A DNA stretch of 64,000 nt from Chryseobacterium edaphi (GTDB lineage: Bacteria > Bacteroidota > Bacteroidia > Flavobacteriales > Weeksellaceae), in NCBI RefSeq assembly GCF_025628985.1, contig NZ_JAOTEM010000002.1, positions 124,001 to 188,000 of the forward strand. The letters are read 5' to 3'. Shown in pieces: positions 37,161 to 45,468 of this stretch. A program made the translations under genes and the position numbers. Every line of letters begins with the position of its first letter. The stretch's first letter is position 1. The notes below the pieces were generated by a model. That model was not told the DNA's origin and did no database searches. It saw only the letters and a program-made list of their open reading frames with translations.

Positions 37161-37913
37161 ATGTTAAAAAAGTTTTTTACAGCCATAGGTGAATACATGA
37201 TCCTGATCGGTAAATCTCTTCAAAAGCCCCAAAAAATGAGAGTTTTCTGGAAGCTTTTTATGAGAGAGATCAATGATTTGGGAGTCAATTCTTTCGGATT
37301 GGTCACCTTCACTTCTATTTTCGTGGGAGCAGTTGTTGCCATTCAGATGTTTAATAATTTTGATGCATCCTCATTCCCAATACCGACCTCTTTTGTAGGT
37401 TATGCAACCAAAGCAGTTTTAGTTCTTGAATTTGCACCAACTATTATCAGTTTAATTCTTGCAGGAAAAGTAGGATCCTATATTGCATCAACTATCGGAA
37501 CAATGCGTGTTTCTGAACAGATTGATGCACTAGATATTATGGGAGTCAACTCTCCCAACTTCCTGATTTTACCAAAAATTATAGCTTGTCTTATTTTTAA
37601 TCCAATCTTGATTGCCATCAGTATTGTTTTTGGTATTGGAGGCGGTTATATTGCAGGAATGCTTACCGGAAACTGGACAACGGCAGATTATATCACCGGA
37701 ATTCAGATGTATATGCCTAATCTTTTTATCATTTATGCATTTACCAAAACAATTGTTTTTGCATTTGTTATTGCAACAGTCCCTTCATACTTCGGATATT
37801 TTGTGAAAGGTGGTTCACTTGAAGTTGGTAGAGCAAGTACACAAGCTGTGGTTTGGACGATGGTTTTTATCATTATTTCCGAATTAATTTTAACACAATT
37901 AATATTAAGCTGA
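37161..37913 (+). CDS. mlaE: ABC transporter permease, MlaE family
   Basis: A 250-aa inner-membrane permease with five to six helices. The MlaE hallmarks are visible: LGVNSFGLVTFTSIFVGAVVAIQM, VLVLEFAPTIISLILAGKVGSYIASTIGTMRVSEQIDALDIMGV and a C-terminal GRASTQAVVWTMVFIIISELIL. It works with an ATPase (MlaF, next gene) and an MCE protein to move phospholipids between inner and outer membranes. Its stop codon overlaps the mlaF ATG by 1 bp. The MCE partner in this window is the distant gene at 21560-22510. Confidence 0.93.
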   Translation: MLKKFFTAIGEYMILIGKSLQKPQKMRVFWKLFMREINDLGVNSFGLVTFTSIFVGAVVAIQMFNNFDASSFPIPTSFVGYATKAVLVLEFAPTIISLILAGKVGSYIASTIGTMRVSEQIDALDIMGVNSPNFLILPKIIACLIFNPILIAISIVFGIGGGYIAGMLTGNWTTADYITGIQMYMPNLFIIYAFTKTIVFAFVIATVPSYFGYFVKGGSLEVGRASTQAVVWTMVFIIISELILTQLILS

Positions 37914-38728
37914 TGATTGAGGTAAAAGATCTTAAAAAGAGTTTTGGTGATGTTGAAGTGCTTAAAGGAATTTCAACGACTTTCGAAAAAGGAAAGACAA
38001 ATCTTATAATCGGACAAAGTGGATCCGGAAAAACCGTTTTCCTGAAAAGTTTATTAAATGTTTATCAGCCATCATCAGGAGAGATTCTTTTTGACGGAAG
38101 AGATATCAATGTAATGAACCGTGAAGAAAAACAACATTTGCGTTCTGAAATTGGAACTTTATTTCAGGGAAGTGCACTCTTTGATTCGTTAACCGTTGAG
38201 GAAAACATCATGTTTCCGCTTGATATGTTTACCAATTTAACTTTCAGAGAAAAGAAAAGAAGAGTTTTTGAGGTAATCGGTCGAGTACATTTAGATAAAG
38301 CGAACAGAAAATTTCCATCCGAGATTTCCGGGGGAATGCAGAAACGTGTTGCGATCGCGAGAGCAATTGTAAATCACCCTAAATATCTCTTCTGTGATGA
38401 GCCAAATTCAGGACTAGATCCTTATACTTCTAATGTAATTGATGATCTTCTACTTGAAATCACAAAAGAATATAATACAACGACCATTATCAATACCCAC
38501 GATATGAACTCGGTAATGACAATTGGTGAAAAAATTGTTTATCTGAGATTAGGAATTAAAGAATGGGAAGGTAATAAAGACATCCTGATTACCGCAGGCA
38601 ATAAAAATCTGATTGACTTCGTTTATTCATCAGAATTATTTAAAGAACTGAGAGAATATCTGCTAGAAAATCATAAAACCATAGAAAATACCATTACTAA
38701 AATTGACGACAATGAAAAAAATAATTAG
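37913..38728 (+). CDS. mlaF: ABC transporter ATP-binding protein, MlaF family
   Basis: A 271-aa ATPase. It has Walker A GQSGSGKT (about 36-43), a Q-loop FQGSALFDSLTVEEN of the MlaF type, the signature SGGMQKRVAIARA (about 141), Walker B LFCDEPNSGLDP and the H-loop His in NTHDMNSV. It energises lipid movement through MlaE. I start at 37913, where ATG overlaps the mlaE TGA (ATGA), rather than upstream in the mlaE frame. The 3' end overlaps the beta-barrel gene by 17 bp. Confidence 0.94.
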   Translation: MIEVKDLKKSFGDVEVLKGISTTFEKGKTNLIIGQSGSGKTVFLKSLLNVYQPSSGEILFDGRDINVMNREEKQHLRSEIGTLFQGSALFDSLTVEENIMFPLDMFTNLTFREKKRRVFEVIGRVHLDKANRKFPSEISGGMQKRVAIARAIVNHPKYLFCDEPNSGLDPYTSNVIDDLLLEITKEYNTTTIINTHDMNSVMTIGEKIVYLRLGIKEWEGNKDILITAGNKNLIDFVYSSELFKELREYLLENHKTIENTITKIDDNEKNN

Positions 38729-39350
38729 CATTGCATTATTAAGCTTTTCAATGTTTGCTTCAGCACAGATTTCTCTTGCAGCAAAGGCAAATGTTTTGAT
38801 ACCTACAAGCTCTGCATCATGGAAAAATCTTAAAGCTGCAACAACCAATGCCGTAGAACAGAAAGGGAAAAATATCACAGGTTTCAATGTTGGTTTATCT
38901 ATGAAAATCGACTTGCCAACTGCGTTATATTTGATGCCGGAAGTTTATTACAGCAATTTCAGCAATGAAGTAACTGTAGCAAATGATATTAACGCACAAG
39001 CAACTACAATTAAAGCAAAAAGCAGCAGAGTAGATATTCCTGTTTTGGTTGGTGTAAATGTTCTGGGAGATCTTTTAAGTGCTTACGCAGGACCTGTAGG
39101 AAGTTTCAATCTTGCTAAAGGAGATAATTTCGGGAGCTTTGTACAGAAAGTTGATGCTAAAGAATTTACAGTTGGTTATCAGTTAGGTTTTCAGAGTGAA
39201 ATCAAGAAAATTATTCTTTCAGCAAAATATGAAGGTGCTTTTTCGAAAGATCAGAGAAAATTCATCAACAGTGTTGCCGGATCTAGTCAGGAAATCGACT
39301 ATGACAACCGATCAAGTCTTTTTATGCTTGGTTTAGGATATAAATTTTAA
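38712..39350 (+). CDS. Outer membrane beta-barrel protein (PorT-like family)
   Basis: A 212-aa secreted protein with a signal peptide (MKKIISIALLSFSMFASAQ, cleavage about residue 19). The rest shows alternating beta strands, repeated short loops and a C-terminal strand ending in LFMLGLGYKF, with terminal Phe, as expected for outer-membrane insertion. It starts at the ATG 38712, inside the last codons of mlaF (17-bp overlap), so it is translationally coupled to the Mla genes. That linkage suggests an envelope role, but function is not known. Confidence 0.82.
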   Translation: MKKIISIALLSFSMFASAQISLAAKANVLIPTSSASWKNLKAATTNAVEQKGKNITGFNVGLSMKIDLPTALYLMPEVYYSNFSNEVTVANDINAQATTIKAKSSRVDIPVLVGVNVLGDLLSAYAGPVGSFNLAKGDNFGSFVQKVDAKEFTVGYQLGFQSEIKKIILSAKYEGAFSKDQRKFINSVAGSSQEIDYDNRSSLFMLGLGYKF

Positions 39351-39370
39351 TTAAAATTTTATACTATATA

Positions 39371-39407
39371 AAAAAAATCCTCAAATTAAATTTGAGGATT
39401 TTTTTTA
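39371..39407. terminator. Bidirectional terminator
   Basis: A 10-bp perfect stem (39377-39386 with 39390-39399) flanked by A7 and T8 tracts. It serves the convergent beta-barrel (+) and small membrane protein (-) genes; the stop codon of the latter lies in the stem at 39386. Confidence 0.88.
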
Positions 39408-39694
39408 TATTCAAGCTCGGCTTCTCGCTGCGCAATTACCGCTGCTTGTTTTTCCAGTTCTTCTTTATCTTTTTGAAGCTGTTTAAATTCTTTTCTTTGC
39501 TGCTCAGCTTTTATTGCTGAACCTTTGCTTACATAGCCAATCATTCCACCAATGATAAGTCCAATTCCAATTCCCGCCATTACGCCCATTACATGTGAAA
39601 TGGTAATCTTTTCAACAGTAAAATCTGTAGTAAGATAAAAAAGTAATGCGGATACTGCTAAAAGTATAAGACCTGTTATTGAGATACCTTTCAT
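39386..39694 (-). CDS. Small membrane protein with coiled-coil tail
   Basis: A 102-aa protein with two hydrophobic helices (about 5-22 and 33-55, the second Gly-rich: GVMAGIGIGLIIGGMIGYV) and a charged C-terminal coiled coil (about 60-97, KEFKQLQKDKEELEKQAAVIAQREAELEYKK). The layout is like many small Gly-zipper or YtxH-like envelope proteins, but I recognise no named family. It ends inside a bidirectional terminator and is 44 bp downstream of the M48 protease gene, with which it may be co-transcribed. Confidence 0.75.
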   Translation of the reverse strand: MKGISITGLILLAVSALLFYLTTDFTVEKITISHVMGVMAGIGIGLIIGGMIGYVSKGSAIKAEQQRKEFKQLQKDKEELEKQAAVIAQREAELEYKKNPQI

Positions 39695-39738
39695 GATTTA
39701 ATATTTTGTGGTTAATGAAATTGTGGATGAAAACTTAG

Positions 39739-40542
39739 TTAAACCTTTCCTCCGGCTGCTCTGTAGTATTCTAATGCTTTTGGAAGATTTTTCTGGATAT
39801 CTCCAACTCTTGATCCCGGACTTGGGTGAGTAGATAAAAATTCTGGTTGTCTCGCTCCTGATGATGATGCTTCCATTCTATTCCAGAAAGGGATTGCCTG
39901 TCTTGGATCGTAACCCGCCATTGACATCAGATATAATCCCATTTGATCAGCTTCCAATTCTTGATTTCTTCCGTATTTCAGTAAAACTACCTGTGAACCT
40001 ATTGGATATACCGTTTGAAAGATTGCTGCTGTTTTTTCATTTTTAATGGCTAAACCGGATGCAGTTCCCAAACCCTGTGCAATCATTGATTGTGAAATTC
40101 TTTCGTTACCGTGACCTGCTAAAGCGTGAGAAACTTCGTGCCCCATTACAACCGCCAAACCTGTATCATCTTTAGTGATTGGAAGAATTCCTGTATATAC
40201 AGCAACTTTACCTCCCGGCATACACCATGCATTTACCTGATTATCCTGAAGAAGATTAAATTCCCATTTATAATTGGCAAGATCTGCACCTCTTCCTATA
40301 CTTGCGTAATATTTTTCAGCAGCAGATTTTATTCTGTTACCTACATTTTTTACACTGGTAGACTGCGAACCTGTAACGACTTTAGATTCGGTCAACGTTT
40401 GTTTATATTGCTGTAAAGCCATTGCTTCAATTTCAGAATTATTGGCAAACTGTAGCGAAGATCTTCCCGTAATCGGGTTTGTCGTACAAGCTGCAACAGA
40501 TAAAACTGTAGCTCCTATTCCTAATAGATGTGTAATTTTCAT
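39739..40542 (-). CDS. M48 family metalloprotease, lipoprotein
   Basis: A 267-aa Zn protease with a lipoprotein signal (ATVLSVAAC, Cys about 19) and the zinc motif HEVSH in VVMGHEVSHALAGHGNERI (about 138-142), with the third ligand Glu in QELEADQMGLYLM. It is related to the BepA/LoiP group that monitors outer-membrane proteins. A longer reading frame opens upstream at 40611, but the ATG at 40542 gives the proper lipoprotein signal. Divergent from the DUF4251 lipoprotein gene. Located in the periplasm, probably anchored to a membrane. Confidence 0.9.
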   Translation of the reverse strand: MKITHLLGIGATVLSVAACTTNPITGRSSLQFANNSEIEAMALQQYKQTLTESKVVTGSQSTSVKNVGNRIKSAAEKYYASIGRGADLANYKWEFNLLQDNQVNAWCMPGGKVAVYTGILPITKDDTGLAVVMGHEVSHALAGHGNERISQSMIAQGLGTASGLAIKNEKTAAIFQTVYPIGSQVVLLKYGRNQELEADQMGLYLMSMAGYDPRQAIPFWNRMEASSSGARQPEFLSTHPSPGSRVGDIQKNLPKALEYYRAAGGKV

Positions 40543-40646
40543 TGTATTGCGTATTATAAGTTGAACCTTACAATATCTATTCCAAAAAATAATCAGAAAA
40601 AAGATTTGCATAGATTTTGCTATTTAAATTTACTAATTTAATCATT

Positions 40647-41192
40647 ATGAAAAAGTTTCTCAATATTATATCAGTTTCTGTTTTATTTATATTTTTCCAG
40701 AGCTGCTCTGCTCAGAATACTGCAGATTCTCAAATTGTAAATTCATTAGCAGGTTCAGAAGAATTTACTTTTCATGCCGAAAGAGCAAATCCTATGAACT
40801 ACGATGTAATTAATGTATTAAACGGAATTCCAAATAACCCATCAACCAGAATTCTTCAATTGGATGCAGGAAGTTATACAATCGAACTACGAAAGGGCAA
40901 AATGGAAGTGGTTCTCCCTTACTTTGGAAGAGCATTTAATGCATCATATGGAAAAGATAACAGCTACCGATTTACTTCAAAAGATTACAGTATAACAAAA
41001 TCTCAAAGTAAAAAAGGAAATTGGGTTTTTAAAATAAAACCGAATGATGTAAACAATGTTTCTGACATTAATATAGAAGTTTACAAAAACGGAAAAGCAT
41101 TTACATCAATCAGAAGCAACGACAGACAGCCTATTACTTATGACGGATATATTTCAAAGAATGAAGAAGTTAAGGTGAAAGAAATTGAATAA
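40647..41192 (+). CDS. DUF4251 family lipoprotein
   Basis: A 181-aa predicted lipoprotein (IFFQSCSAQ, Cys about 20). The body matches my recollection of DUF4251: FTFHAERANPM near the start, an EVVLPYFGRAF block about 90 residues in, and a beta-rich C-terminal part. The family is common in Bacteroidota and its function is unknown. I start at 40647 because it gives a lysine-rich lipoprotein signal; an upstream start at 40617 would spoil it. It converges on meaB, whose stop is 2 bp beyond. Confidence 0.78.
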   Translation: MKKFLNIISVSVLFIFFQSCSAQNTADSQIVNSLAGSEEFTFHAERANPMNYDVINVLNGIPNNPSTRILQLDAGSYTIELRKGKMEVVLPYFGRAFNASYGKDNSYRFTSKDYSITKSQSKKGNWVFKIKPNDVNNVSDINIEVYKNGKAFTSIRSNDRQPITYDGYISKNEEVKVKEIE

Positions 41193-41194
41193 TA

Positions 41195-42178
41195 TCAATC
41201 TTTTTTAAGAAATTTCTCGACAAACAATTTTGCTTCGGTACTTGGATTTGAAACCAATGTCGAAGCATTTTTTTTGTGCTGAATATAAGCTTCTTCTACA
41301 GATTCATTTCGTTTCATCATATTTAAAATATATTCCTGAACCCAATATTCAAAGCGCTTTTCCGATTGTTCTTTTCTTACGAGAGCAAAACGTTCTGTTT
41401 TCTTTTTTAAAGAAATAAAATCATCTATTTTAGAATAAATTTCATCTAATCCTTCATTAAAAAGTGCGGAACCAAGTAAAACAGGAACTTTCCAGTCTTT
41501 TTCTTTTGCAGGAATAAAATCAAGAGCACGTTTTAATTCTAATCTTGTATTTTTTGCTTTTTGGAGATTATCTTTCTCAACTTTATTAATGAAAACTACA
41601 TCAACCATTTCCATGATCCCTCGTTTGATTCCCTGAAGTTCATCGCCGCCACCGATAATTTTTAAAAATAAAAAAACATCGGTGATATCAGAAACCAAAA
41701 CTTCCGACTGTCCTACTCCCACAGTTTCAATCAAGATATAATCATAACCTGCAGCTTCGCAAATCAGCATCGTTTCAAAAGTAGTATTGGCGACACCTCC
41801 TAAGAATCCGGAACTCGGAGAAGGTCGGATAAAAGCATTTTCTTCTTTAGCCAGCTCTTCCATTCTGGTTTTATCTCCCAAAATGCTGCCTTTGTTGATT
41901 GCAGAACTTGGATCAATTGCTAAAACAGCCACTTTCTTTCCTTTAGAAATAACCAAACGTCCAAAATTTTCTATAAAAGTCGATTTTCCCGCTCCGGGAA
42001 CTCCGGTAATTCCTACACGAACAGATTTTCCGGTGAAAGGAATGATTTGCTTTAATAAATCTTCTGCCTGTAATCTGTGCTCAGATTTCTTGCTTTCAAC
42101 CAAAGTAATCGCTTTTGCAATCAGACGCTTATCACCCGATTGTATTCCTTCTTTTAAATCTTCTGTTGAAAACTTCAC
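41195..42178 (-). CDS. meaB: Methylmalonyl-CoA mutase-associated GTPase MeaB
   Basis: A 327-aa G3E GTPase that gates cofactor loading and protects methylmalonyl-CoA mutase. Motifs are the P-loop GVPGAGKST (about 59-67), the DPSSAINKGSILGDKTRM Mg/switch region, ETVGVGQSE (about 150), and NKVEKDN for base recognition. The start codon is GTG (42176-42178). A -7 box lies at 42232-42239. Its partner, the mutase large subunit, is encoded 6.5 kb away at 48745-50862. Confidence 0.94.
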   Translation of the reverse strand: MKFSTEDLKEGIQSGDKRLIAKAITLVESKKSEHRLQAEDLLKQIIPFTGKSVRVGITGVPGAGKSTFIENFGRLVISKGKKVAVLAIDPSSAINKGSILGDKTRMEELAKEENAFIRPSPSSGFLGGVANTTFETMLICEAAGYDYILIETVGVGQSEVLVSDITDVFLFLKIIGGGDELQGIKRGIMEMVDVVFINKVEKDNLQKAKNTRLELKRALDFIPAKEKDWKVPVLLGSALFNEGLDEIYSKIDDFISLKKKTERFALVRKEQSEKRFEYWVQEYILNMMKRNESVEEAYIQHKKNASTLVSNPSTEAKLFVEKFLKKD

Positions 42179-42231
42179 CTGATTATTTATCTTTTATTTC
42201 AAGCCAGACATACCTTTCGGTTTCATTTATT

Positions 42232-42239
42232 CAAAAATA
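42232..42239 (-). promoter_or_regulatory. -7 box of meaB
   Basis: TATTTTTG on the minus strand, 53 nt before the GTG start. It matches the TAnnTTTG consensus; the -33 region is weak. Confidence 0.4.
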
Positions 42240-42331
42240 TAAAAATAACCTGCAAAATCCGAGAAAAACGGATTATTAATTTTAACGCTTCTAAATTAAA
42301 CCCATTTATATGATGCGTATCAGGAATTGTC

Positions 42332-42339
42332 TATTTTTG
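42332..42339 (+). promoter_or_regulatory. -7 box of the lipoprotein cytochrome genes
   Basis: TATTTTTG, giving a leader of about 65 nt to the ATG at 42409. That leader contains a 12-codon ORF and a GC-rich hairpin. Confidence 0.45.
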
Positions 42340-42349
42340 TTATTATTCA

Positions 42350-42387
42350 AATGAAACTATATGAAATCGCCGTTGCCGGCGACTTTT
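42350..42387 (+). promoter_or_regulatory. Leader hairpin with possible 12-codon ORF
   Basis: A short frame MKLYEIAVAGDF (42350-42388) overlaps a 6-bp GC-rich hairpin (42367-42372 with 42377-42382) that is followed by TTTT (42384-42387). The structure resembles a small attenuator upstream of the first cytochrome gene. Whether the 12 codons are translated is unknown. Confidence 0.3.
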
Positions 42388-42408
42388 AAAACAAATAAAT
42401 ATCTACAC

Positions 42409-42702
42409 ATGAAAAAACTGATTGCTGCTGCATCTTTCACTGCTATTTTATTAGCTTCTTGTACACCAAAAGCCTCAACGACGGTTGCTCCGACGGGACC
42501 CGCGGTTTCTACTAGCGAACAATTGGCACAGGGAAAAACAATCTTCGAAAATTCATGCAAAAGATGTCACGGTTTGCCAGATCCAACGGCTTACACTTCT
42601 GTACAATGGGTTGGAATTATGAATTCTATGGCACCAAAAGCGAAACTGACTGACGAGCAACATCAGTGGGTTTACGATTATGTAGTTTCTGTGAAAAAAT
42701 AA
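42409..42702 (+). CDS. Mono-haem cytochrome c lipoprotein (copy 1)
   Basis: A 97-aa predicted lipoprotein (AILLASCTPKAS, Cys about 18) with one haem c motif, CKRCH (about 54-58), and a following GLPDP. A late Met in NSMAPKAKLTDEQHQWVYDYV could be the axial ligand. It would be a periplasmic, membrane-anchored electron carrier. The start at 42409 is chosen for its proper lipoprotein signal. The next gene (28 bp away) is a clear paralogue. Confidence 0.82.
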   Translation: MKKLIAAASFTAILLASCTPKASTTVAPTGPAVSTSEQLAQGKTIFENSCKRCHGLPDPTAYTSVQWVGIMNSMAPKAKLTDEQHQWVYDYVVSVKK

Positions 42703-42730
42703 CTGAATCATTCCACCAAAAAATAATCAT

Positions 42731-43018
42731 ATGAAAAAGTTAGTTTTAAGTTTTTTCTTAGGTTCAGCTTTTTTAATTTCATGCGGACCAAAAAGCACTG
42801 CTGTGACAGGACCAAAGTTTACTTCATCCGAGCAATTGGCTCAGGGAAAAACAGTTTTTGAAAATTCCTGCAACAGATGTCACAAACTTCCGAATCCTGA
42901 AAAGCATGATGATATGGGTTGGATCAAAACTTTGAGCAGAATGGCTCCAAAAGCAAAATTGAACGACGAACAACATCAAATGGTCTATGACTATTTAATT
43001 TCTGTAAATAAAAAATAG
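42731..43018 (+). CDS. Mono-haem cytochrome c lipoprotein (copy 2)
   Basis: A 95-aa predicted lipoprotein (SAFLISCGPKS, Cys about 18) with haem motif CNRCH (about 51-55) and the same SSEQLAQGKTVFENSCNRCH and SRMAPKAKLNDEQHQMVYDYL blocks as the preceding gene, so the pair arose by tandem duplication. The axial ligand is probably the Met in RMAPKAK. The redox partners are unknown; the cbb3 oxidase encoded in this window is a candidate (inference). Its stop lies within a perfect palindromic terminator. Confidence 0.82.
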   Translation: MKKLVLSFFLGSAFLISCGPKSTAVTGPKFTSSEQLAQGKTVFENSCNRCHKLPNPEKHDDMGWIKTLSRMAPKAKLNDEQHQMVYDYLISVNKK

Positions 43019-43041
43019 ACTTTCATATGAAAGTCTATTTT
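43012..43041. terminator. 30-bp perfect palindrome acting as bidirectional terminator
   Basis: 43012-43026 and 43027-43041 are exactly complementary, with A- and T-rich ends. The stops of both convergent genes (TAG at 43016-43018 and TAA at 43040-43042) lie in it. Confidence 0.85.
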
Positions 43042-44032
43042 ATTTCAGCTCAATTCCTAAACCCGGTTTTTGGGAGAGAATTATTTTCCCATTTTCTACG
43101 AAATTACCTTGAGCATAGTCATTCGAAATAAGGTTTGCTCCATCTAAATCTGCATAATCAACAAGCCCGGTCAAAACGCAGCCTGCGGAAATTCCCACGG
43201 TAGATTCTGTCATACAACCAATCATGATTTTATAATTTAATTCTCTGGCTTTTTTGATCATTTCTAAAGCGGGAGTTAAACCGCCACATTTCATTAATTT
43301 GATATTGATGCTTTTGTAATAAGGAATTAATTCATCTACTGAATCCAAATTCTGGCAATCTTCATCGGCCATCCAATTGGCAAAACCTTCTTTTTTTAAA
43401 ATTTGATAATTATCGATTGGTCTTGGTTGTTCTAAGTACGAAAACTTCTGAACCTCAATATTTTCCTGAAGCCAAACACAGTCATCATCGGTAAAACTTG
43501 CATTCGAATCTAAAGCAATATTTCTGTTTAATCCTAAAAGTTTTTTGATGTTATTTTTATTCAAACCTTTACATTTTACTTTGAATTTGTTCCAATTGCT
43601 TTTCTCAATTTTTTGAATCTGATGTTCTATTTCTCCAATAGAAATCGTGATGGAACTTTCCATTAAGTTTTCAGAAGGAATCTGATTCAATTCAATAAAA
43701 CTTTTATTTTCCAATTTTCCGAAAAGATCCCAAAAAGCACAATCTAACGCAGAAAGTAGAAATGTATGAAGATTTAAATTCAATAAAGATTTAAAAAATT
43801 CTCTCGGATGAACGATTTTCTGAACTTCAATCTGATGTTGAATTTCCTTTAATTTTAAAATAAAACTTTGAAGATCAATTTGATAATAATCGATTGCAAC
43901 GCATTCTCCGTAACCTTTGTAATTTTGATAAGACAGTTCTATTAGTAATGCTTCTCTTTTGTCGTAATTTCCATAAGCAATGGAGAATGTTTCTTTCAGT
44001 TGTAGCTTTTTGAGTTCAAATCGTAATTCCAT
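43040..44032 (-). CDS. Dipeptide epimerase (enolase superfamily)
   Basis: A 330-aa enzyme of the mandelate racemase/muconate-lactonising group, most like L-Ala-D/L-Glu epimerases. Visible active-site elements: the KVK of FKVKCKGLN (about 148-150), metal ligands in ALDSNASF, YLEQPRP and MADEDCQN, and the second Lys in SINIKLMKCGGLTPALEMI. It likely recycles murein or other dipeptides in the cytoplasm. It is 25 bp after the TPR gene, so it could be the last gene of the prfH transcript, with no obvious functional link. Confidence 0.87.
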   Translation of the reverse strand: MELRFELKKLQLKETFSIAYGNYDKREALLIELSYQNYKGYGECVAIDYYQIDLQSFILKLKEIQHQIEVQKIVHPREFFKSLLNLNLHTFLLSALDCAFWDLFGKLENKSFIELNQIPSENLMESSITISIGEIEHQIQKIEKSNWNKFKVKCKGLNKNNIKKLLGLNRNIALDSNASFTDDDCVWLQENIEVQKFSYLEQPRPIDNYQILKKEGFANWMADEDCQNLDSVDELIPYYKSINIKLMKCGGLTPALEMIKKARELNYKIMIGCMTESTVGISAGCVLTGLVDYADLDGANLISNDYAQGNFVENGKIILSQKPGLGIELK

Positions 44033-44057
44033 AATTAAATTTACAAAAAAAGGAGAC

Positions 44058-44567
44058 TTATTTCGTCTCCTTCTTGTTTTTAGATTTCTTCGGCATCTTA
44101 GATTTTATAAATTTCTTTCGATCTTTTACTACTTCTAGACTTTGTGACGAGAAACAATACTTTGCAGATTCGGATAAGAACTTTAAAGCATTCGTTAAAC
44201 TTCCTCTTTTTTCTGAAAGCATAGATCTGTAAAACCATATAGTTGCTTTATCAATTCCTTTTATTTTTAAAGCATAAGCAATCAGTCTTTCTGCTTCCTG
44301 TAAATCTTCATTATCCAAAAGACATTTGATATAATATTTTGGCGTATTTAGATTAGTAACATCACATTGCATCGCTTCCTCAAAATAGAGTTTTGCTTTT
44401 TCATAATCGATGAGCATTTCGCTGTAGATTCTTCCCATCAAACAAAGCGAATCTGCATCTTCAGGGTCGTAAGAAAGCGCATAATTTAACGCTTCAAGAC
44501 AATCCGGCAAGCTGTATGGATAATTATCCAGCGCTTCGAAATAATATTTACTTTTAGTTAAGGTCAT
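44058..44567 (-). CDS. Tetratricopeptide repeat protein
   Basis: A 169-aa all-helical protein with TPR-like units: PYSLPDCLEALNYALSYDPEDADSLCLMGRIY, DYEKAKLYFEEAMQCDVTN and a third weaker unit at ERLIAYALKIKGIDKATIWFY. It has no signal peptide and a very basic end (SKMPKKSKNKKETK). Its start overlaps the prfH 3' end by 14 bp, so translation is coupled, which makes it a candidate partner in the ribosome/RNA-repair group (inference). TPR proteins bind other proteins and the sequence alone gives no more. Confidence 0.8.
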   Translation of the reverse strand: MTLTKSKYYFEALDNYPYSLPDCLEALNYALSYDPEDADSLCLMGRIYSEMLIDYEKAKLYFEEAMQCDVTNLNTPKYYIKCLLDNEDLQEAERLIAYALKIKGIDKATIWFYRSMLSEKRGSLTNALKFLSESAKYCFSSQSLEVVKDRKKFIKSKMPKKSKNKKETK

Positions 44568-45252
44568 TTCTATAGTTTTTTAATTCATTTTTCAGTTGAT
44601 TCCTCTCTTTTTTGAAAGTTTTCTCCTGATGATTCTTTTTAAAATCAGTTCCTGAAAAAGTTCGGATAGGATTTCCTCTCTGAACATTCAAATGATTGTT
44701 CCAGGTTTCCTGCATTTGTTTTTCCAATTGCTGGATGTGAAATTCCATCACTTTTTCTTTGAGTCTGATGATGGAAATCTTTTTATTCTCCAGTTGCGAA
44801 CGTGAATCCTGCACGAAAACACTTTGTCCCGTTTTCAGATAAGTTGCACGAACTGCGGTTTCTACTTTATTCACGTTTTGTCCGCCACTTCCCTGACTTC
44901 TCGCCGTCTGAAACTGAATTTCTTTTTCTTTAAATTCAATTTTCTCCAAACCTTCCAGTTCAAAAATCCCGATAAACCAGTTGCTTCTTTTGTGGAATTT
45001 TCTGAAAGTGCTTTTCCCAATCCAAAGAACGCTTCCAATCCAGTTTTTCAGAAATTCATTAGCTTCTTTTCCTTTTAAAATTAAAGTCGCAGATTTCAAA
45101 GTCAGATTTTCATCGCCATTTTCACGGTGGATGATTTCGTAATCGATTTTATTTTGTTTTGCTTCCTCAAGAAAGACCTTCAGAACTTTGGCAACTACCC
45201 ACTGACATTCCAAAGGTCCTCTTCCCGAGGTGATTTGTATTATTTTGTCCAT
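44554..45252 (-). CDS. prfH: Peptide chain release factor H (PrfH)
   Basis: A 232-aa release-factor homologue. It has the PrfH N-terminal signature SGRGPLECQWVVAKVL (about 9-24), the catalytic GGQ at 123-125 in [16 protein letters not shown], and a basic C-terminal tail. It lacks the full stop-codon-reading domain of RF1/RF2. In known systems PrfH acts with RtcB to release peptides from, and expose for repair, ribosomes cut in the 16S decoding centre. Start chosen at 45252, 7 bp after a repeat element; upstream codons would run into that element. rtcB lies 217 bp upstream on the same strand. Confidence 0.92.
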   Translation of the reverse strand: MDKIIQITSGRGPLECQWVVAKVLKVFLEEAKQNKIDYEIIHRENGDENLTLKSATLILKGKEANEFLKNWIGSVLWIGKSTFRKFHKRSNWFIGIFELEGLEKIEFKEKEIQFQTARSQGSGGQNVNKVETAVRATYLKTGQSVFVQDSRSQLENKKISIIRLKEKVMEFHIQQLEKQMQETWNNHLNVQRGNPIRTFSGTDFKKNHQEKTFKKERNQLKNELKNYRNDLN

Positions 45253-45258
45253 TTTTTT

Positions 45259-45354
45259 TAGGAGCTTAATCCCGCTGTTCACTATATCTTTTTTGTCACA
45301 GTCTCCGCTTCGCTGCGTCTGCAACAAAAAAGGATGCCGTTTCCATCGGGGCTA
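45259..45354 (+). repeat. ~95-bp structured repeat element, copy 1
   Basis: Matches, in inverted orientation, the element at 47757-47847. Conserved outer parts are TAGGAGCTTAATCCCGCTGT (with close continuation to a T6 run) and AAAAAAGGATGCCGTTTCCA followed by TCGGGGCTA. The middle ~30 nt differ between copies. The ATC...T6/A6...GAT parts can pair into a hairpin. It separates rtcB from prfH. Confidence 0.8.
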
Positions 45355-45436
45355 TGGTTTTTCTCCTTTGTATTACTATTTGTTATAAATTATTTAATGA
45401 TTTTTGAAAGAATTAAAATGCAGGTATTTGACATCA

Positions 45437-45465
45437 AACACCCAACATCCCGCATCCAACATTAA
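45437..45465 (-). repeat. G/T-rich intergenic repeat related to the serS leader repeat
   Basis: On the minus strand this reads GTTGGATG...GATGTTGGGTGTTTGATGT, close to the GTTGGGTGTTAGATGTT units at 12581-12612. It lies just past the rtcB stop. Confidence 0.5.
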
Positions 45466-45468
45466 TCA

